Positions 21,610-32,962 of a DNA stretch of 64,000 bases are shown here, piece after piece (position 1 is the first letter of the stretch; every line of letters begins with the position of its first letter). The stretch covers positions 248,001-312,000 of the forward strand of contig MU404091.1 in assembly GCA_022695795.1 (NCBI GenBank). Reading direction: 5' to 3'. This DNA comes from Biscogniauxia marginata (lineage: Eukaryota > Ascomycota > Sordariomycetes > Xylariales > Xylariaceae). Below the pieces are notes generated by a model, which saw only the letters and a program-made list of their open reading frames with translations, was not told the DNA's origin and did not search any database. The position numbers and the translations under genes were made by a program.

Positions 21610-22559
21610 ACTGCCCTGCGTCTCAATACATAAGGTAGAAAAGATATATGGTGCTCTTAAATGATGCTCTTAAAAGTGTTTAATGTGCCTCTATTGGTAT
21701 ATAAGAGGTAATATTGGGTTATGCTCTGGGGCCTGAACTTATAATCGATCGAGAGGGATAGATCAAGAAGACGCTAGACCTCGTTAGATGTGGCGGAGAA
21801 AGCTCAAAGCTAATGCCAAACTTAACAGTTCGATTATTAGAGGGCCGTGATCAGGAACGGATGGTGGCGGTAAGGAGTTAAACGAGATTGACAAATCATG
21901 GGAGGGATGTGACTACGATCTCAGGTGTCGCGAAGGGGGGGTGTATGCTTCAGATGAGAATTTGGCTGTAGCACAGTGGTGGGTGATAATTGCCCACCCC
22001 TGTTTTTTATCCATCCGCCCTGTAGATCGGCCGACGTGGGCGCGAGAGGCCGGCGGTGGAGCTACATCTGGCAAGGTATTGGGTGTTAGTAGCACGGTCA
22101 GGTTGTGGGTGGTCGTGGGTGGGCTGAGGGCGGAGGAACAATGCCTAGAAAGACCCCGCGTAGACGCATTGTCCAACAGCGGTATCGATAACAGCCGATA
22201 CCCTCGTAAACTGTACAGAGAGCCTGGGCGATTAAGCTCGAATAGGATTAGGTTGCCCCACCAAACTCGCAGCGAAAATTGAGCCCTCCTTTGCACCCTG
22301 CACGCCAGCATCTTTTCCACTGCAACATTTTTCCTCTGAGCGAGGAACCATAAAATCCCAACCGCTTCGGACATTCGATCCATTGTCAATTCTCATTGAG
22401 AATTGGCACATCTTTCTCCGATACATCAACCTGTTTCCATTTCTACGTCCTTTGCCGACCCGCTGAAGGCCTCTCCTCAGCTACACTCGGCTCCGAACTC
22501 CTGACCACCGCGCGCAACCACATTTGTACAGTGTTGCGCCAGGCTAAATTATCGCAATC
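21610..22559. other. Intergenic, divergent promoter region
   Basis: This separates the minus-strand Tim17-like gene and plus-strand eIF4B and must hold both promoters. No protein-coding frame is convincing. The last 150 bp are C/T-rich and CAATCA precedes the eIF4B start. Confidence 0.5.
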
Positions 22560-24676
22560 ATGGGTATGTTGCCTCCAGCCAGATCCTGGATATTCATGCT
22601 AACATCCATCTTCAACAGCGCCTAAGAAGAAGGAACAGCAGAAGATGACCCTTGGGGCTTTTCTGAATGAAGACAGTCAGTTCACCCCTCCCGCCTCCTG
22701 CCTCCCACCGCCCACCGCCAGCAGCCTGCCTTCGACAACAAACTAACATCGTGTAGAGTATGGTGGTTCTTGGGCTGATGAAGTCGAGGATTCATTCGGT
22801 ATGTCGGACCCAATCATTCTCATATAACGGAAACCCAACGGTTAACAATTTCTGTCTAGGCTCTCAACCGTTGCCCCCTGCCACCACGGACCGCCGCCCC
22901 GCGTATTCTAGCTATGGTGCTGGCGGCGGTGATCGAGGTATGTAATTCACTTTTCCAGAAAAATGCGCCCGAGTCTATCTTGGCTACGTTCTCTTGCCAC
23001 GTTATTCTAATACAAGACTGCGTGCAGGCTACTCTACTCGTGACTCTTTCCCTACCCAACTGCCGACCAAACCACCTTATACCGCTCATCTGGGTAATCT
23101 GTCCTACGAAGCTACCGGCGATAGCGTTACCGATTTCTTCAGTGACTGTGAAATCACCAGCGTTCGTATCATCGAAGACCGAATCGAGCAACGACCGAAA
23201 GGATTCGCTTATGCCGAATTCGCTAGTCTGGACGGCTTGAAGAAGGCTTTGACTCTCGATGGAACAAGCTTCCAAGGCCGAACCATCAAAGTCAGAATTG
23301 CCGATCCCCGTAAGTCCCCAAGTGTAACGCCTGTTTCTAGATGATGAACTAACGCTTGCTTAGCCAAGGATCGTGACAACCGTGGTGGAGAGTCTGCGCG
23401 GGACCTCAGCAGCTGGGAACGGAAGGGCCCTCTGATGGACATGCCGTCTCGTAGTAACGACCGGCGTCCTAATGACTTCGGCGAGCGCCGTGCGCCTCGC
23501 GATGCCCCTGCTGATGATGGCAAAGTTCGAGATTTTGGTAATTGGGAACGCAAAGGACCACTGTCACCTCTCCCAGCAGCCGAGCGCCCTGCCGGCTCGC
23601 GGGACAACAGCCGCCCCCGTACCATTGATGGCAACCGAGGTGAAACTTTCCGAAAGGATCGGAAGACATCCCCAGCCACCTGGGGCGAAGGCCGACAAGA
23701 AGGGTCTCGACCCCCTAGGGAATTCAAAGAACGGACTGAGCGCCCAGAGCGAGTTCCTACCGCAGCGGAAAAGGATAGTCAATGGCGCAGCAACATGAGA
23801 CCAGACCCCCCGGCGGCAAAGTCTCCCGAACCATCTCATGACGTTAGTGGGGCATCGTCACCGGCTGGCCCGGCATCCGTTTCTGCGTCTGGGAGCCGCC
23901 CACGACTAAATCTTCAAAAACGAACCGTATCCGAGGCTCCTGATGTTGCGTCACCAGGCCTATCATCTGCCGGTGGCGATGCTAAGGCAAGCCCTTTCGG
24001 CGCCGCTCGTCCTATTGACACGGCAGCAAAGGAACGTGAAATTGCGGAGAAGCGTGAACAGGCGTTGAAGGAAAAGAAGGAGGCTGATGAGAAGGCGAAA
24101 GAAGAGCGACGATTGGCCAAAGAGGCCAAAGAGGCCAAGGAAGCCGCGGCGAAAGAGGTTGCTGAGAAGGCTGCTGTCGATGCTCAAAAGGCACGTGAAG
24201 AAGCGGCTGCGGCTGCGGCTGCGGAGAAGGCTGCGGAGAAGGTTGTCGAGAAGGCTGAGGCTCCTGCTGAGGCAAAAGGCGAACCGAAAGATGCAAGCGC
24301 TGCGGATGGGGGTGCAGGAGAACAGAGGCAGCCCAGTCGTCCCCGGGATAGCATTCAGAACCCCAAGTCTAGAGCTGTTGAGAGCGGGAACTGGAGAACA
24401 GCATCGGGAGGAGACCAACGCTCAGGGCGCGGCGGGTATGCCAACACACGCGGTCGGGGCGATGCTCGAGGACGCGGTGGTGCCCCACGAGGCCCTCGAG
24501 GGGGTCACGATGCAAGGCCCTCCCGAGCAAACGGCAGTTCTCCTTCGGGCCCGCAGCAACCAGCTCAACCTGCGTCGCCTGCTCCTGAAAATGAAGCCGC
24601 TCCAGCCCAGGATCCAGATGGCTGGACTACTGTTGCTCCGACAAAGGGCCGTCGCAACCAGAGCACCCGCGTCTAA
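22560..24676 (+). CDS. TIF3: Translation initiation factor eIF4B (Tif3-like), RRM protein
   Basis: Six exons: 22560-22563, 22619-22675, 22757-22798, 22860-22937, 23028-23309 and 23364-24676; 591 residues. The first exon carries only ATGG. The N-terminus MAPKKKEQQKMTLGAFL and a SWADEVEDSF motif are typical of fungal eIF4B. An RRM follows (about 80-155) with RNP2-like AHLGNL and RNP1 KGFAYAEF. The C-terminal two thirds are disordered and charged, with two related blocks (SWERKGPL and NWERKGPL) like the yeast Tif3 repeats, an Ala/Lys/Glu-rich helix (about 345-430) and RGG-type sequence near the end. eIF4B binds RNA and the 40S subunit and stimulates eIF4A unwinding of mRNA leaders. Confidence 0.9.
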
Positions 24677-25381
24677 ATAAGACGGCAACGCTGTATAAAC
24701 GAGATCTTTCTTGCTCAGGCTCTTAAAAATGGGGGGATGGGGTTTCACTGGCACCATAATATTGGACTTTCAATATGATACGAAAGCTTCACTCTGAAGT
24801 TGTTTGCCCCCTGTTTTCCTGTGACTACTACATAAGTTTTATGGCCATTACCTAATATTGCAAGCCAAGAGGCTCTTCATCTCTCCTGTACATGGTCGAC
24901 TCGGGCTACATACTGCTAGGAGAACTGGACAGTAGAACCTCCATATCGTATTGTCTCTCGTCTTCCTTCTCAGCTGATAGAGCAGATATTTTCCCTATCT
25001 TACTGGCGGACAAAGAGGAAGAAAAAGTAATTCATTTCACATTAGATACACGAATAGATGGATGAATGAAATGACTTGATGGATTGACGTATAAACTGGC
25101 GAAGGGATGGAATGGGACAGGGTAGGATAGGGAGGATGGTTTCGGGGATGATGCTTGGGGGCGAAGGAGGGAGTACATACGAGTTTCATCTTTTTTTCGG
25201 GGTTCTCGAATACACGCAAGAATAGTTTATCTAGTCAACTAAGGCGCTAGACGGACGGGAAAGATGGAGGAAAGAAATTGTATTTGAGTTTTTATTTATT
25301 TTTAACTTTCGTTCTTTAGCCCGAATAGGTTACCTAGTCTATTGAAGGATCAGGGACCCAACCGGAGTGTAAATACGTAGC

Positions 25382-25429
25382 GTAGGTAGGTAAGGTAAAT
25401 ACTGAGGGATATGAACCTACCTACCTACT
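25382..25429. repeat. Inverted repeat GTAGGTAGGT / ACCTACCTAC
   Basis: Two ten-base arms with a spacer of about 25 bp lie between the convergent eIF4B and VPS16 genes. The words belong to the intergenic TAGGTACCTA-type family of this window. A cruciform or terminator-like role is only a guess. Confidence 0.6.
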
Positions 25430-25495
25430 TAGAAGTTTATGTAGTTATTTTTACCTACTAGTTGTAGCATGAGGGGTTCTCTTCCTTTTAGGATC

Positions 25496-25515
25496 ATATA
25501 TATATATATATATAT
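25496..25515. repeat. (AT)n microsatellite
   Basis: Twenty bases of uninterrupted alternating AT in the region between convergent genes. Confidence 0.95.
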
Positions 25516-25616
25516 GGTTTGATTTTAAAAATTGGCGTAGTCGAGGTTTCTTGGTTGCTTTAAACTTTGCTTTCTCTAGGTTTCGTTAAATTTAGCGTGT
25601 TCAGCTGTCCCGTCCA

Positions 25617-25634
25617 TCTCTCTCTCTCTCTCTC
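25617..25634. repeat. (TC)n microsatellite
   Basis: A TC/CT dinucleotide run followed by a C-rich stretch, in the region between convergent genes. Confidence 0.9.
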
Positions 25635-25940
25635 CCCCCTTCCCCTCCCGATAGGCTATGGACTTTACAAGTACAGAATGAGAAGAATATCACGTATTAT
25701 GGAGAGGCGTAGAGAATCCCCGTGCTAGATTTCAAGGTTGGTATTCTGTATAAGGGGCTAGTTAGGGAGGCGGAGGCACAATACCTACGCAGGTTTGCAT
25801 GTGTGCGAGACATGTAAGTATATAATAGACGGCCCTCCCCAACTAGCCCGTCCATCCCAGTCTTAAAAACAGCTTCTTCATTTCTTTTACGTATTCCGCT
25901 ATCATGAAGCCTACACATCCATGCATCATCGCATTACAAT

Positions 25941-28900
25941 CTACTTCTTAAACACTTGAGCTCCCAAACGCTCAATGTCCCTCCCCTCAGGCGTGTTCTT
26001 GCCCGCGGCCTCGAGCAGGCGGGTCCACGCGTCGGCGTCCCGAGCCTTGACGGCCTCTTCTGCGGCCTTGACGCGCATCCCGCATTTCTCGTACATGGTG
26101 ATGGCCGCCCCCGGCTCGAGGTTCGTGCACTTCGGGATGAAGACCGCCGCCACGCGGGCATTGCCTGCCTGTAATATCTGGTTGAAGAACGGCTACGAGG
26201 GTTTACTCGGTAAGTAAATGAATAAATAAGACTGATAAAAGGGGATAGGAGTAGGCTAGGTGATGTACTGAAAAGAGACTTATCTTACCTCCCACCCGAT
26301 AGGGCTTTTCCTGCTCTTCGCAATATCCTCGATTTCATTCCAGTCGCGTTTCGCAACGAGTGCTCTCAGTCTACGTGCGGGTATCTCGTCAGCATCACTT
26401 CTATATGGCTATGGCATGTGCTTTAACAGGCACTTACCGGATCCACCAAGCCACCTTCTCCGGCACTTTGAACTCGCTCTGGATCTTCTTGGCCTGGCTA
26501 TGATAGCCTAACCGTATCAACTTAAACAAGGTATCATTGACGCTCAGTCCCGTAAACGAGTCTGTCAAGTCTCGATCGAAAGCTTCTTGCATGCGTAGCA
26601 GTGTTGATGCCTCCTTCAGGGCCGATAGCTCAAAGTTATTCTCCCTAGAGTCGGCGAGTAGCTTGGCGGCTAGTGCTAGCTTATCCATGGACGTGCGTGG
26701 GTCTGGCTGCTCTAAGGCCTCGTGGATGAAGATCCCTGACCCATCTACCCGGCGATCATCCTGGTAGTACAGGTCCTTTAATAGCGTGTTGTCGTCCTGC
26801 AACGTAGCAGAGGACTCGACAAGAGCGGTGGCCGCGGGTCGAGAATTTATGACTCGGAAAAAGGTGGCGAGTGGAAGCTTCTTCTTGAGATGGAGAAGCA
26901 CGAAAAAAATCAAATCCGAATCACCGCTCTCGATTGCCTTATCAAGAGCAATTTCATCCTCCTCCATGCTGAGGAGAAGAGGTACTTGTCGGCCAGCACG
27001 GGGCTCATGATTTAGAAGTTCGGTGGCTAGCCGGCCACGTCCTTCATCGTAAGCGGCATGAGCGATGGCCTCAAACGATATTCCTGGTTTGCCTGCAAGC
27101 TTTTCCACAACCATCCGGCAGATTGAGTCGTCGTCCTCTGTACCGACACGCACCTTAGCAGACGCCCAGTGTACGTATATCTGATCTGTCGACAAGCGTA
27201 AATACCCGGCAATCCGAAGGGCGAGTAGATATTCATGTCGGTTGATGAGTCTTTGTATCAAGCCCTCGGGGGTTAGGCGCTGATATTGTTCGTAAGATAG
27301 GGGTAAGCCAATTTCGTAAAAGCGTACAGCATTGAGAACTCGAAGTGTTTCACACATATCGACAAATTCATCACTACTATAAATGTCCAGTACTGACTTG
27401 CCAAAGGATGCAGCTTTGAGAAGTTGCTTCTGCCAATGGATATTAAACTCATGCCCAGCCGCAGCAACACATGTGTCGACTGCCTCGACAAGATTTGGTC
27501 TGATGAGCTGGATATTATCATCTGCCTTGGGGGATTGATTCTCTAACTGCTCTACCGCATCAAGTAGAACGGAGGCCGGCGATTCGGTGCCGTATCGGAA
27601 TACCTCATCAGTGACGTCCGGTACCTTTTGGACGAAATCGCATACATCATTGCTAATTAACCGGACACCATCATGATCTTTCTGAATTAGCACATATAAT
27701 AACAAGGAAGGGGATGGATCTTACCACTGATGACATGGACTCGTCCCTCATAGACAAAGCTTGCCACGGCACTGTTTGGTCCAACGACGTTGACTTCATC
27801 GTCCCAAGCTACAACAACTGCATCGTTTCCACACCACTGGAGGTATTTAGGGGTGATCTGAGAGCGCGAGTTATATTCACTCAGCCTGCTCTGAAAATCT
27901 GCCGTGATCACGTGAGCTATGCCGTCTGCGGTGTAAAGCGCAGCGAACTTTCCATTCGGCGATATGGTAATATGGGTGAAGGGGCCGATGTCGAGAAATC
28001 GGTCTTCGCAATCTGTTGCGTCTACAATGTATATGGTCTTCCCGATGCTTAGGAGTACTTCAACCGATCTCGAGAGGGTGAAGTTAGGCGGAATAAGGGC
28101 CCAGGAGTGAACTTCTCCTTCGACCGGCGTAGCAAGCACCTTCGGCCGGGGTTCATCGTACGAGGAGACAGATATTAGAGCATTATTGGTAAGCAATGCG
28201 ACCATTCCATTGTCATAGAACCGACATGAGTGCACACCGAATTCTTCAGCCTCGCGGCCTAGGGAGAACTGGGTGAAGTCCCTTCCTAGGTCATAATAGC
28301 AGCGCACAGTGCCGTCATAACTCACGACCAAGAGCTTCTCATCCTCGGACCAACCAAGACTTTTGATAGAGCCCTTATCCCATGCAATGCTCTTGAGTAG
28401 CTTGCCCGCACAGCTGTAAATGTCGATGCTAGGCTTTGAGGATTTGGAGGGCCTGTAAGATACAAGCTTTGTCTCATCGCGATACATTGCTACATGACGT
28501 TAGAAAGATCATTATGCCTATGAATACCCGGCTCAACCCTATGATGCAGAGAGGTAACTTGTGTGACTAATCTACTTAGACGATGGGGCTCTGCAGCATT
28601 TATCACTGTCTATAGGAACGGAGCAGTATGCTTTGCGAGTTGTACCCTAAGAGACTCCACGATACCCGAACCCAGCCACCAGCTGTCTTCCTTCGGCTGT
28701 GGCCGTAATGTGAAAGAAAAGGCTAGATTTAGATTATAATGACACAGGAAGCAATGCATACAAGGGCAACAATGAACTAAGATAAAGGAGAGAAAAAAAG
28801 AGTAGAAATAATCTTACCTATAGCACCGCCATACGGAGCTCCGGCGACAATGTAATTATCGAGATCCAGATCCTGGTCGAATATCGCGGTATAGAGCTGA

Positions 28901-28962
28901 GTCTTGCGGTAGAACCGATCTCCGACCTTCTCCCACCCTACGGTCGGATTTGTAGCTTCCAT
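25941..28962 (-). CDS. VPS16: Vacuolar protein sorting-associated protein 16 (HOPS/CORVET core subunit)
   Basis: Minus-strand exons 28962-28818, 28489-27725, 27677-26438, 26370-26289 and 26192-25941 give 827 residues, the usual Vps16 length. The N-terminal half (to about residue 400) is the Vps16 beta-propeller, opening with WEKVGDRFYRK and YGGAIAMYRD. The C-terminal half is the helical Vps16-C region, with NRHEYLLALRIAGYL, ALLVESSATLQDD-like helices, and the conserved AKKIQSEFKVPEKVAWWIRLRAL followed by KSPIGWEPF. Vps16 is a scaffold of the HOPS and CORVET tethers, binds Vps33, and drives endosome-vacuole fusion. The third exon uses an AAG acceptor at 27678-27679 that restores the DGVRLIS frame. 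The 328-bp first intron is long for this genome. Confidence 0.92.
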
Positions 28963-30380
28963 CGTGGCTCATTTATCTCATGTCATATCGTTATGTCGTA
29001 TAATCTCATGCTGAAAAGGTCAAGTGAGATCTGACTGAACACTACGCGATGTCGCCGAGTTCACGGCATGTAAGCTTAAGGTATGCACGTATGTACTCCG
29101 AGGCACGACGATTGCAGGTGCCTTGGGGGGAGCTTGGGGGCGCCGAATCAGATCACAGGGGCGAGCATGGCCTATGCTAAGTGGCGGGTAATTATCGGTC
29201 ATTTTATTGCATTATAGCTATATGTCATATGTACTACGTATGTATTTAAACATGTTGAGCCTAAGCGTTATGATACCTTTAGGTAGTAAGTACATTTTTA
29301 TTGATGACGTTGCTTTCTACATTCACGATTCACAGGTACTACATGTAATAAAATACGGGAAAGTTCCCTTGTAAACCTTCCTCCCTTCTCTTCCACAAGA
29401 AAAACTCAAAGCTACCTACTAATCTAATGAATGGGGGCATAGGCGTTTGGTCCATTACGAGTTACTACCACAATGCCGTGCAATTAGTAATGGAGGTTCA
29501 GCAGACAGTCAAATCCTGAAGTGCCTAGGTAGAAGTCGTTCGAGCACCACTTTCCACCACATCGTCTGCGATGGCTCGATGCGATGCGATAGGGCTGACA
29601 AGGTCTAATCTACCGGCTCATTCAGGCTACCGACGAATTTCGAGCTAAAGCTCAGCATTGAAGTGTCATGCACGTGGCGTTTTCCATTGGGGTTACCGGC
29701 TTAGTATAGGAATCCGAGTTTCCGTTGTGATTGTCGGCCTCAATCTCAAAAACGAAGTCGGTGGGTGTGAGGCTGAATAAACGGTATCGTTCTGTTTTGC
29801 AGAATATTGTCACAGAATAGTTTAGGCGAACAAGAGAGCATGTTACTACACAACGATCGATTCCATTGGCTATGGACTATCTGCATGAGCGGCTCAGAAT
29901 GGTGTAAGGCCTGCATACGATGTTACACTGATGTCTCGGCCAATCCTATCCAAGCACCTGTTCGTGCCTTAACCAGCTTATAGCATCACCTTCTCATTTC
30001 CAGGGAGGGCTACCTGATGCAGGCTAAATCGAATTCATGAAGCTTAGGGAAGATCAGCTTTGCAGCTACTCCCATGCAGTGCTGCATGACTCGTTCTCCG
30101 CGATCGACGATGTGCTGGCAAGAAACCGTCATCAGATCGACTTTATAATCATGGCTCAATGCCACATCTCCAGTATCATACATCCCCAAAACCCAACTAG
30201 CCTTGGGCGTATTGCGGCTAGGGGAGCTAGGCTTCATGGCATTGCCCTCAGGACAGCAAAGCATGCAGCCATGATCAATTGAGGGAGCCTGACGAAGAGC
30301 ATATGACTTTACGCGTGGCAGAAGGCGGAATGTGGAGTGTTGGCCGACTTCTAGGCCGGGCCGGGCCGGGCAGGGCGCTT
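28963..30380. other. Intergenic region
   Basis: No supported gene in 1.4 kb. Two overlapping opposite-strand frames at 30010-30384 are open but unrecognised. GGCCGGGCCGGGCCGGGCAGGG at 30353-30375 is a short GC-rich repeat just beyond the FCF2 stop. Confidence 0.4.
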
Positions 30381-31218
30381 TCATCCCTTTCGACCGTACC
30401 TCCTCTGCATCATCTTCTTGTAATGACCCTTCTTTCCACTAGTCTTGACGGCTTGGATTTCGCTATACTTGCGCTTGAACCTCCGGGATGTATCTTCCGC
30501 CTCGAGAACTTCCTCCACAAGCGTGCGCTTCTTTTCTTTCTTGGTCAACCTGGAACTGTAGAAGTCGGTAGGGCCCTCGATGACTGTTCCCATGACTGAG
30601 AATTCCGGCAGCGCCTTGGAGGTATCCTTCTTGTAATGTCGTTTTGGATCCAACACATCTCTCATGCGCAGAAGCTGCAAATGGCGCTTCACTTCCGGTG
30701 TCATCTCCGTCCTGGGGAGGTTGTACCATAAAGATCCGGCGTCTGCTTTGGTAGCCTAGAATCCATCAGTACCGCATAGAGAGGGAAAACGGCAAGGCTG
30801 GGTGAAGAAGATAGGGGTCAGAGTAACTATGATTGAATCTATCATTCTGTTGTAACAATATTGCCCATAACGGGCGTAGCTGCTACTTCAATTGATTTGG
30901 GATATTACTTTCATCATGGAAGCGAGATCACAACGGGCATCTAAGCACACGCGGCGCTTGTAGACATACCATTTCCTTTTTAGATCGTCGTGGCTGGGGA
31001 ACCCGAACAGATAGGTTCTCAGCCTTGCTCGAGGAAGCAGCAGCAGTAGGTGTCGGCGCAGTCGCCTCGGTCTTGGTAGCCGTTGTGACCTCGGGCTTGG
31101 AGTGCGCTACTAGAGTTTTGCCATGACGTTCTTGTTGCTTCGCTGATAATCTTACTTCTGCTTCGCTCAGAAGCTGATCAATCTGTTCCTCCGAAAGAGC
31201 GACCGCGGTATCTGCCAT
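30381..31218 (-). CDS. FCF2: rRNA-processing protein Fcf2 (SSU processome; DNTTIP2/TdIF2 family)
   Basis: Exons 31218-30970 and 30755-30381 on the minus strand give 207 residues, close to yeast Fcf2. The start at 31218 has ACATGG context; an in-frame ATG at 31248 would add ten residues and is weaker. The first exon encodes an acidic helix (SEEQIDQLLSEAEVRL) and a disordered Ala/Thr/Pro linker. The second exon is the Fcf2 domain: AGSLWYNLPRTEMTPEVKR, LLRMRDVLDPKRHYKK, GTVIEGPTDFYSSRLTKKE and a basic C-terminus KKGHYKKMMQRR. Fcf2 acts in the nucleolus in early cleavages of 35S pre-rRNA at A0-A2 for 18S rRNA. It is divergently arranged with HAP5. Confidence 0.9.
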
Positions 31219-32962
31219 GTTGAGTGGCAACTGTGGTCGTGTGCCCATATAGTTGCAGCCAAGTTGGTCGAAATTTCTTTCCTTTTAGAAGCTTTCAGAA
31301 AATTTGAAGGAACTGTAGCCTCGAGCTCCACAAGATAAAAAAATTTGGGGAATTTCCAGACAGGAGTGGCTGAGAGCTACGCAAGCCAATCCATGTGGCT
31401 AGGTAGGTACCAATGCTATGCGGCTATGTGGCTGGTGACAGCTATACATCTGGGGAGTATGTTTTGCACTTCAATTTGTGGGGTCTTAAGACGGGAGTAG
31501 AGTACCTAACTGTCCGTACCTACCGGTACCTAGGTAAGTTTATGTAGCGTAGATGGCGCCAAAGCTGAGGTGTTTCCCGAAAAGACGCCTGTGATTTGAT
31601 GCGTTGCAGCCCAACATGAAATCGGATTGCCAACGCATCAAATCGGGCTCCCAGCTCCAGCCCTACACCGTCAGAGCCAAAGCGCATCCAGAAAATAAAA
31701 ATCCCCATCCATTCACGTCATCTACCAACCACCTCATCCACATACCTACGTAAGTTGCTCTATTGGTCCCCTTCAAATAGAAACCTATGGGGCCGAATCC
31801 CCTTATCCTTTTTGTGCTTTCTCATCACTGACCAAGAGTCAAGTTGGCGTATACATAGGTGCTTCCAATTAGGAGGAGCACTTGCACAAACCTTGACATA
31901 TCTCGGAGCGAGCCGTGGGAGGAGCAAACATCCACAGCAGGAGAAAGATTACCTACCTGGACAATCCCGCCGTCAAAACGCCCTAGCTCTTGTTAGGTAC
32001 CTCTTCCTACCTGCTTCCACTGGTACTAAGTAGGTACCTACCTAACTAGTACTAAGCTCGGCCAGTTGGATTGGAACGGAGCATTTGAAGCAGCAGCGAC
32101 GGAGACGAACGGGCCAACGAAAATCTCGCCCCACGCGCATTCAAATCATTCGAGAAAAATAATAGAACGCAAAAAGGACCTCGACAGGAAAAAAAAAAGG
32201 AAAAAAAGAAAAGGATAAATTCCAACCCCATAACACAAGCATTTTCCCCGTCTGACCAATCATTCTTGCCAATCGCCGAAACTCGACAAACCAAGCACCT
32301 AGAAATCATAGAAGCTCATTTGTTACATCACCACGCGCCGCAACCCAAGAGATAATTGACTATTATTATCTGTTGTCTCTCCCTATTGACTTCTTCGGGC
32401 CTGGTTACCGTCTTGTGTTGCGTACGTGTAAACAATACAACCCGAGGACACACAAAAAAAATAAAATAAAAAAGAGCTGCGACCAGCGGTCTTTTTACTA
32501 TTACTCAACGCACACCCCCCTTCTCCCTCGACCTCGGCCTCGGAAATCTATTGGGTGATACTTGTGAGCTTTCCGGGAAGAAACACAAGAGACGAAAGAG
32601 AAATAGGGAAAAGGACCCACGGGTGCGGGAGTATCTGGCATTTGCGCCGGACCAAGTCTCGAGGCTATACGTGTGTTCGTGTGCGTGTGTCGCGGCGCGC
32701 GCAAAAAAATACAAGGGAAAGGGAAAAAGAAAATAGAGAAGTCCAAAAAAAAGAAAGCCAAGCCATCAACATCTCGTTTGCCTGCCGCCGCCAATCCCAT
32801 CAGCCGTCGGTCCATCTCGTGCCTGTTTCGCGGCATATTGAAAACCGAGAGCTTCTCTCTCCCACTCCCTGCATACATACATCAGGTCGTGAGGCTACTT
32901 GCTTTGCTTGCTTGCTTGCTTGCTCTGCTCTGCTTTCCTTTTGCGCATTTACCTCTGCAATC
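31219..32962. other. Bidirectional promoter region between FCF2 and HAP5
   Basis: About 1.7 kb separates the two divergent genes. It contains several TAGGTACC-type words (31395-31535, 31990-32050), several CCAAT/ATTGG pentamers and a long A-rich then C/T-rich stretch (32150-32960) that is probably HAP5 leader. Small frames in it look like upstream ORFs rather than genes. Confidence 0.5.
32256..32273 (+). promoter_or_regulatory. Pair of CCAAT boxes upstream of HAP5
   Basis: CCAAT occurs at 32256-32260 and 32269-32273, with ATTGG (inverse orientation) at 31762 and 32070. HAP5 itself encodes part of the factor that binds this pentamer, so feedback control is plausible. Pentamers occur often by chance, which limits confidence. 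Confidence 0.4.

Larger units (their letters stand above)
24677..25940. other. Region between convergent genes, with microsatellites
   Basis: This contains the 3' ends of eIF4B and VPS16 and no gene. Features are a (AT)n run at 25496-25515, a (TC)n run at 25617-25634 and an inverted pair of GTAGGTAGGT (25382-25391) and ACCTACCTAC about 25 bp further on. Confidence 0.6.

Noticed and set aside
30010..30384. Overlapping 124- and 81-codon frames on opposite strands
   Set aside because: No recognisable domain, no splice partners and mutual overlap; probably chance.
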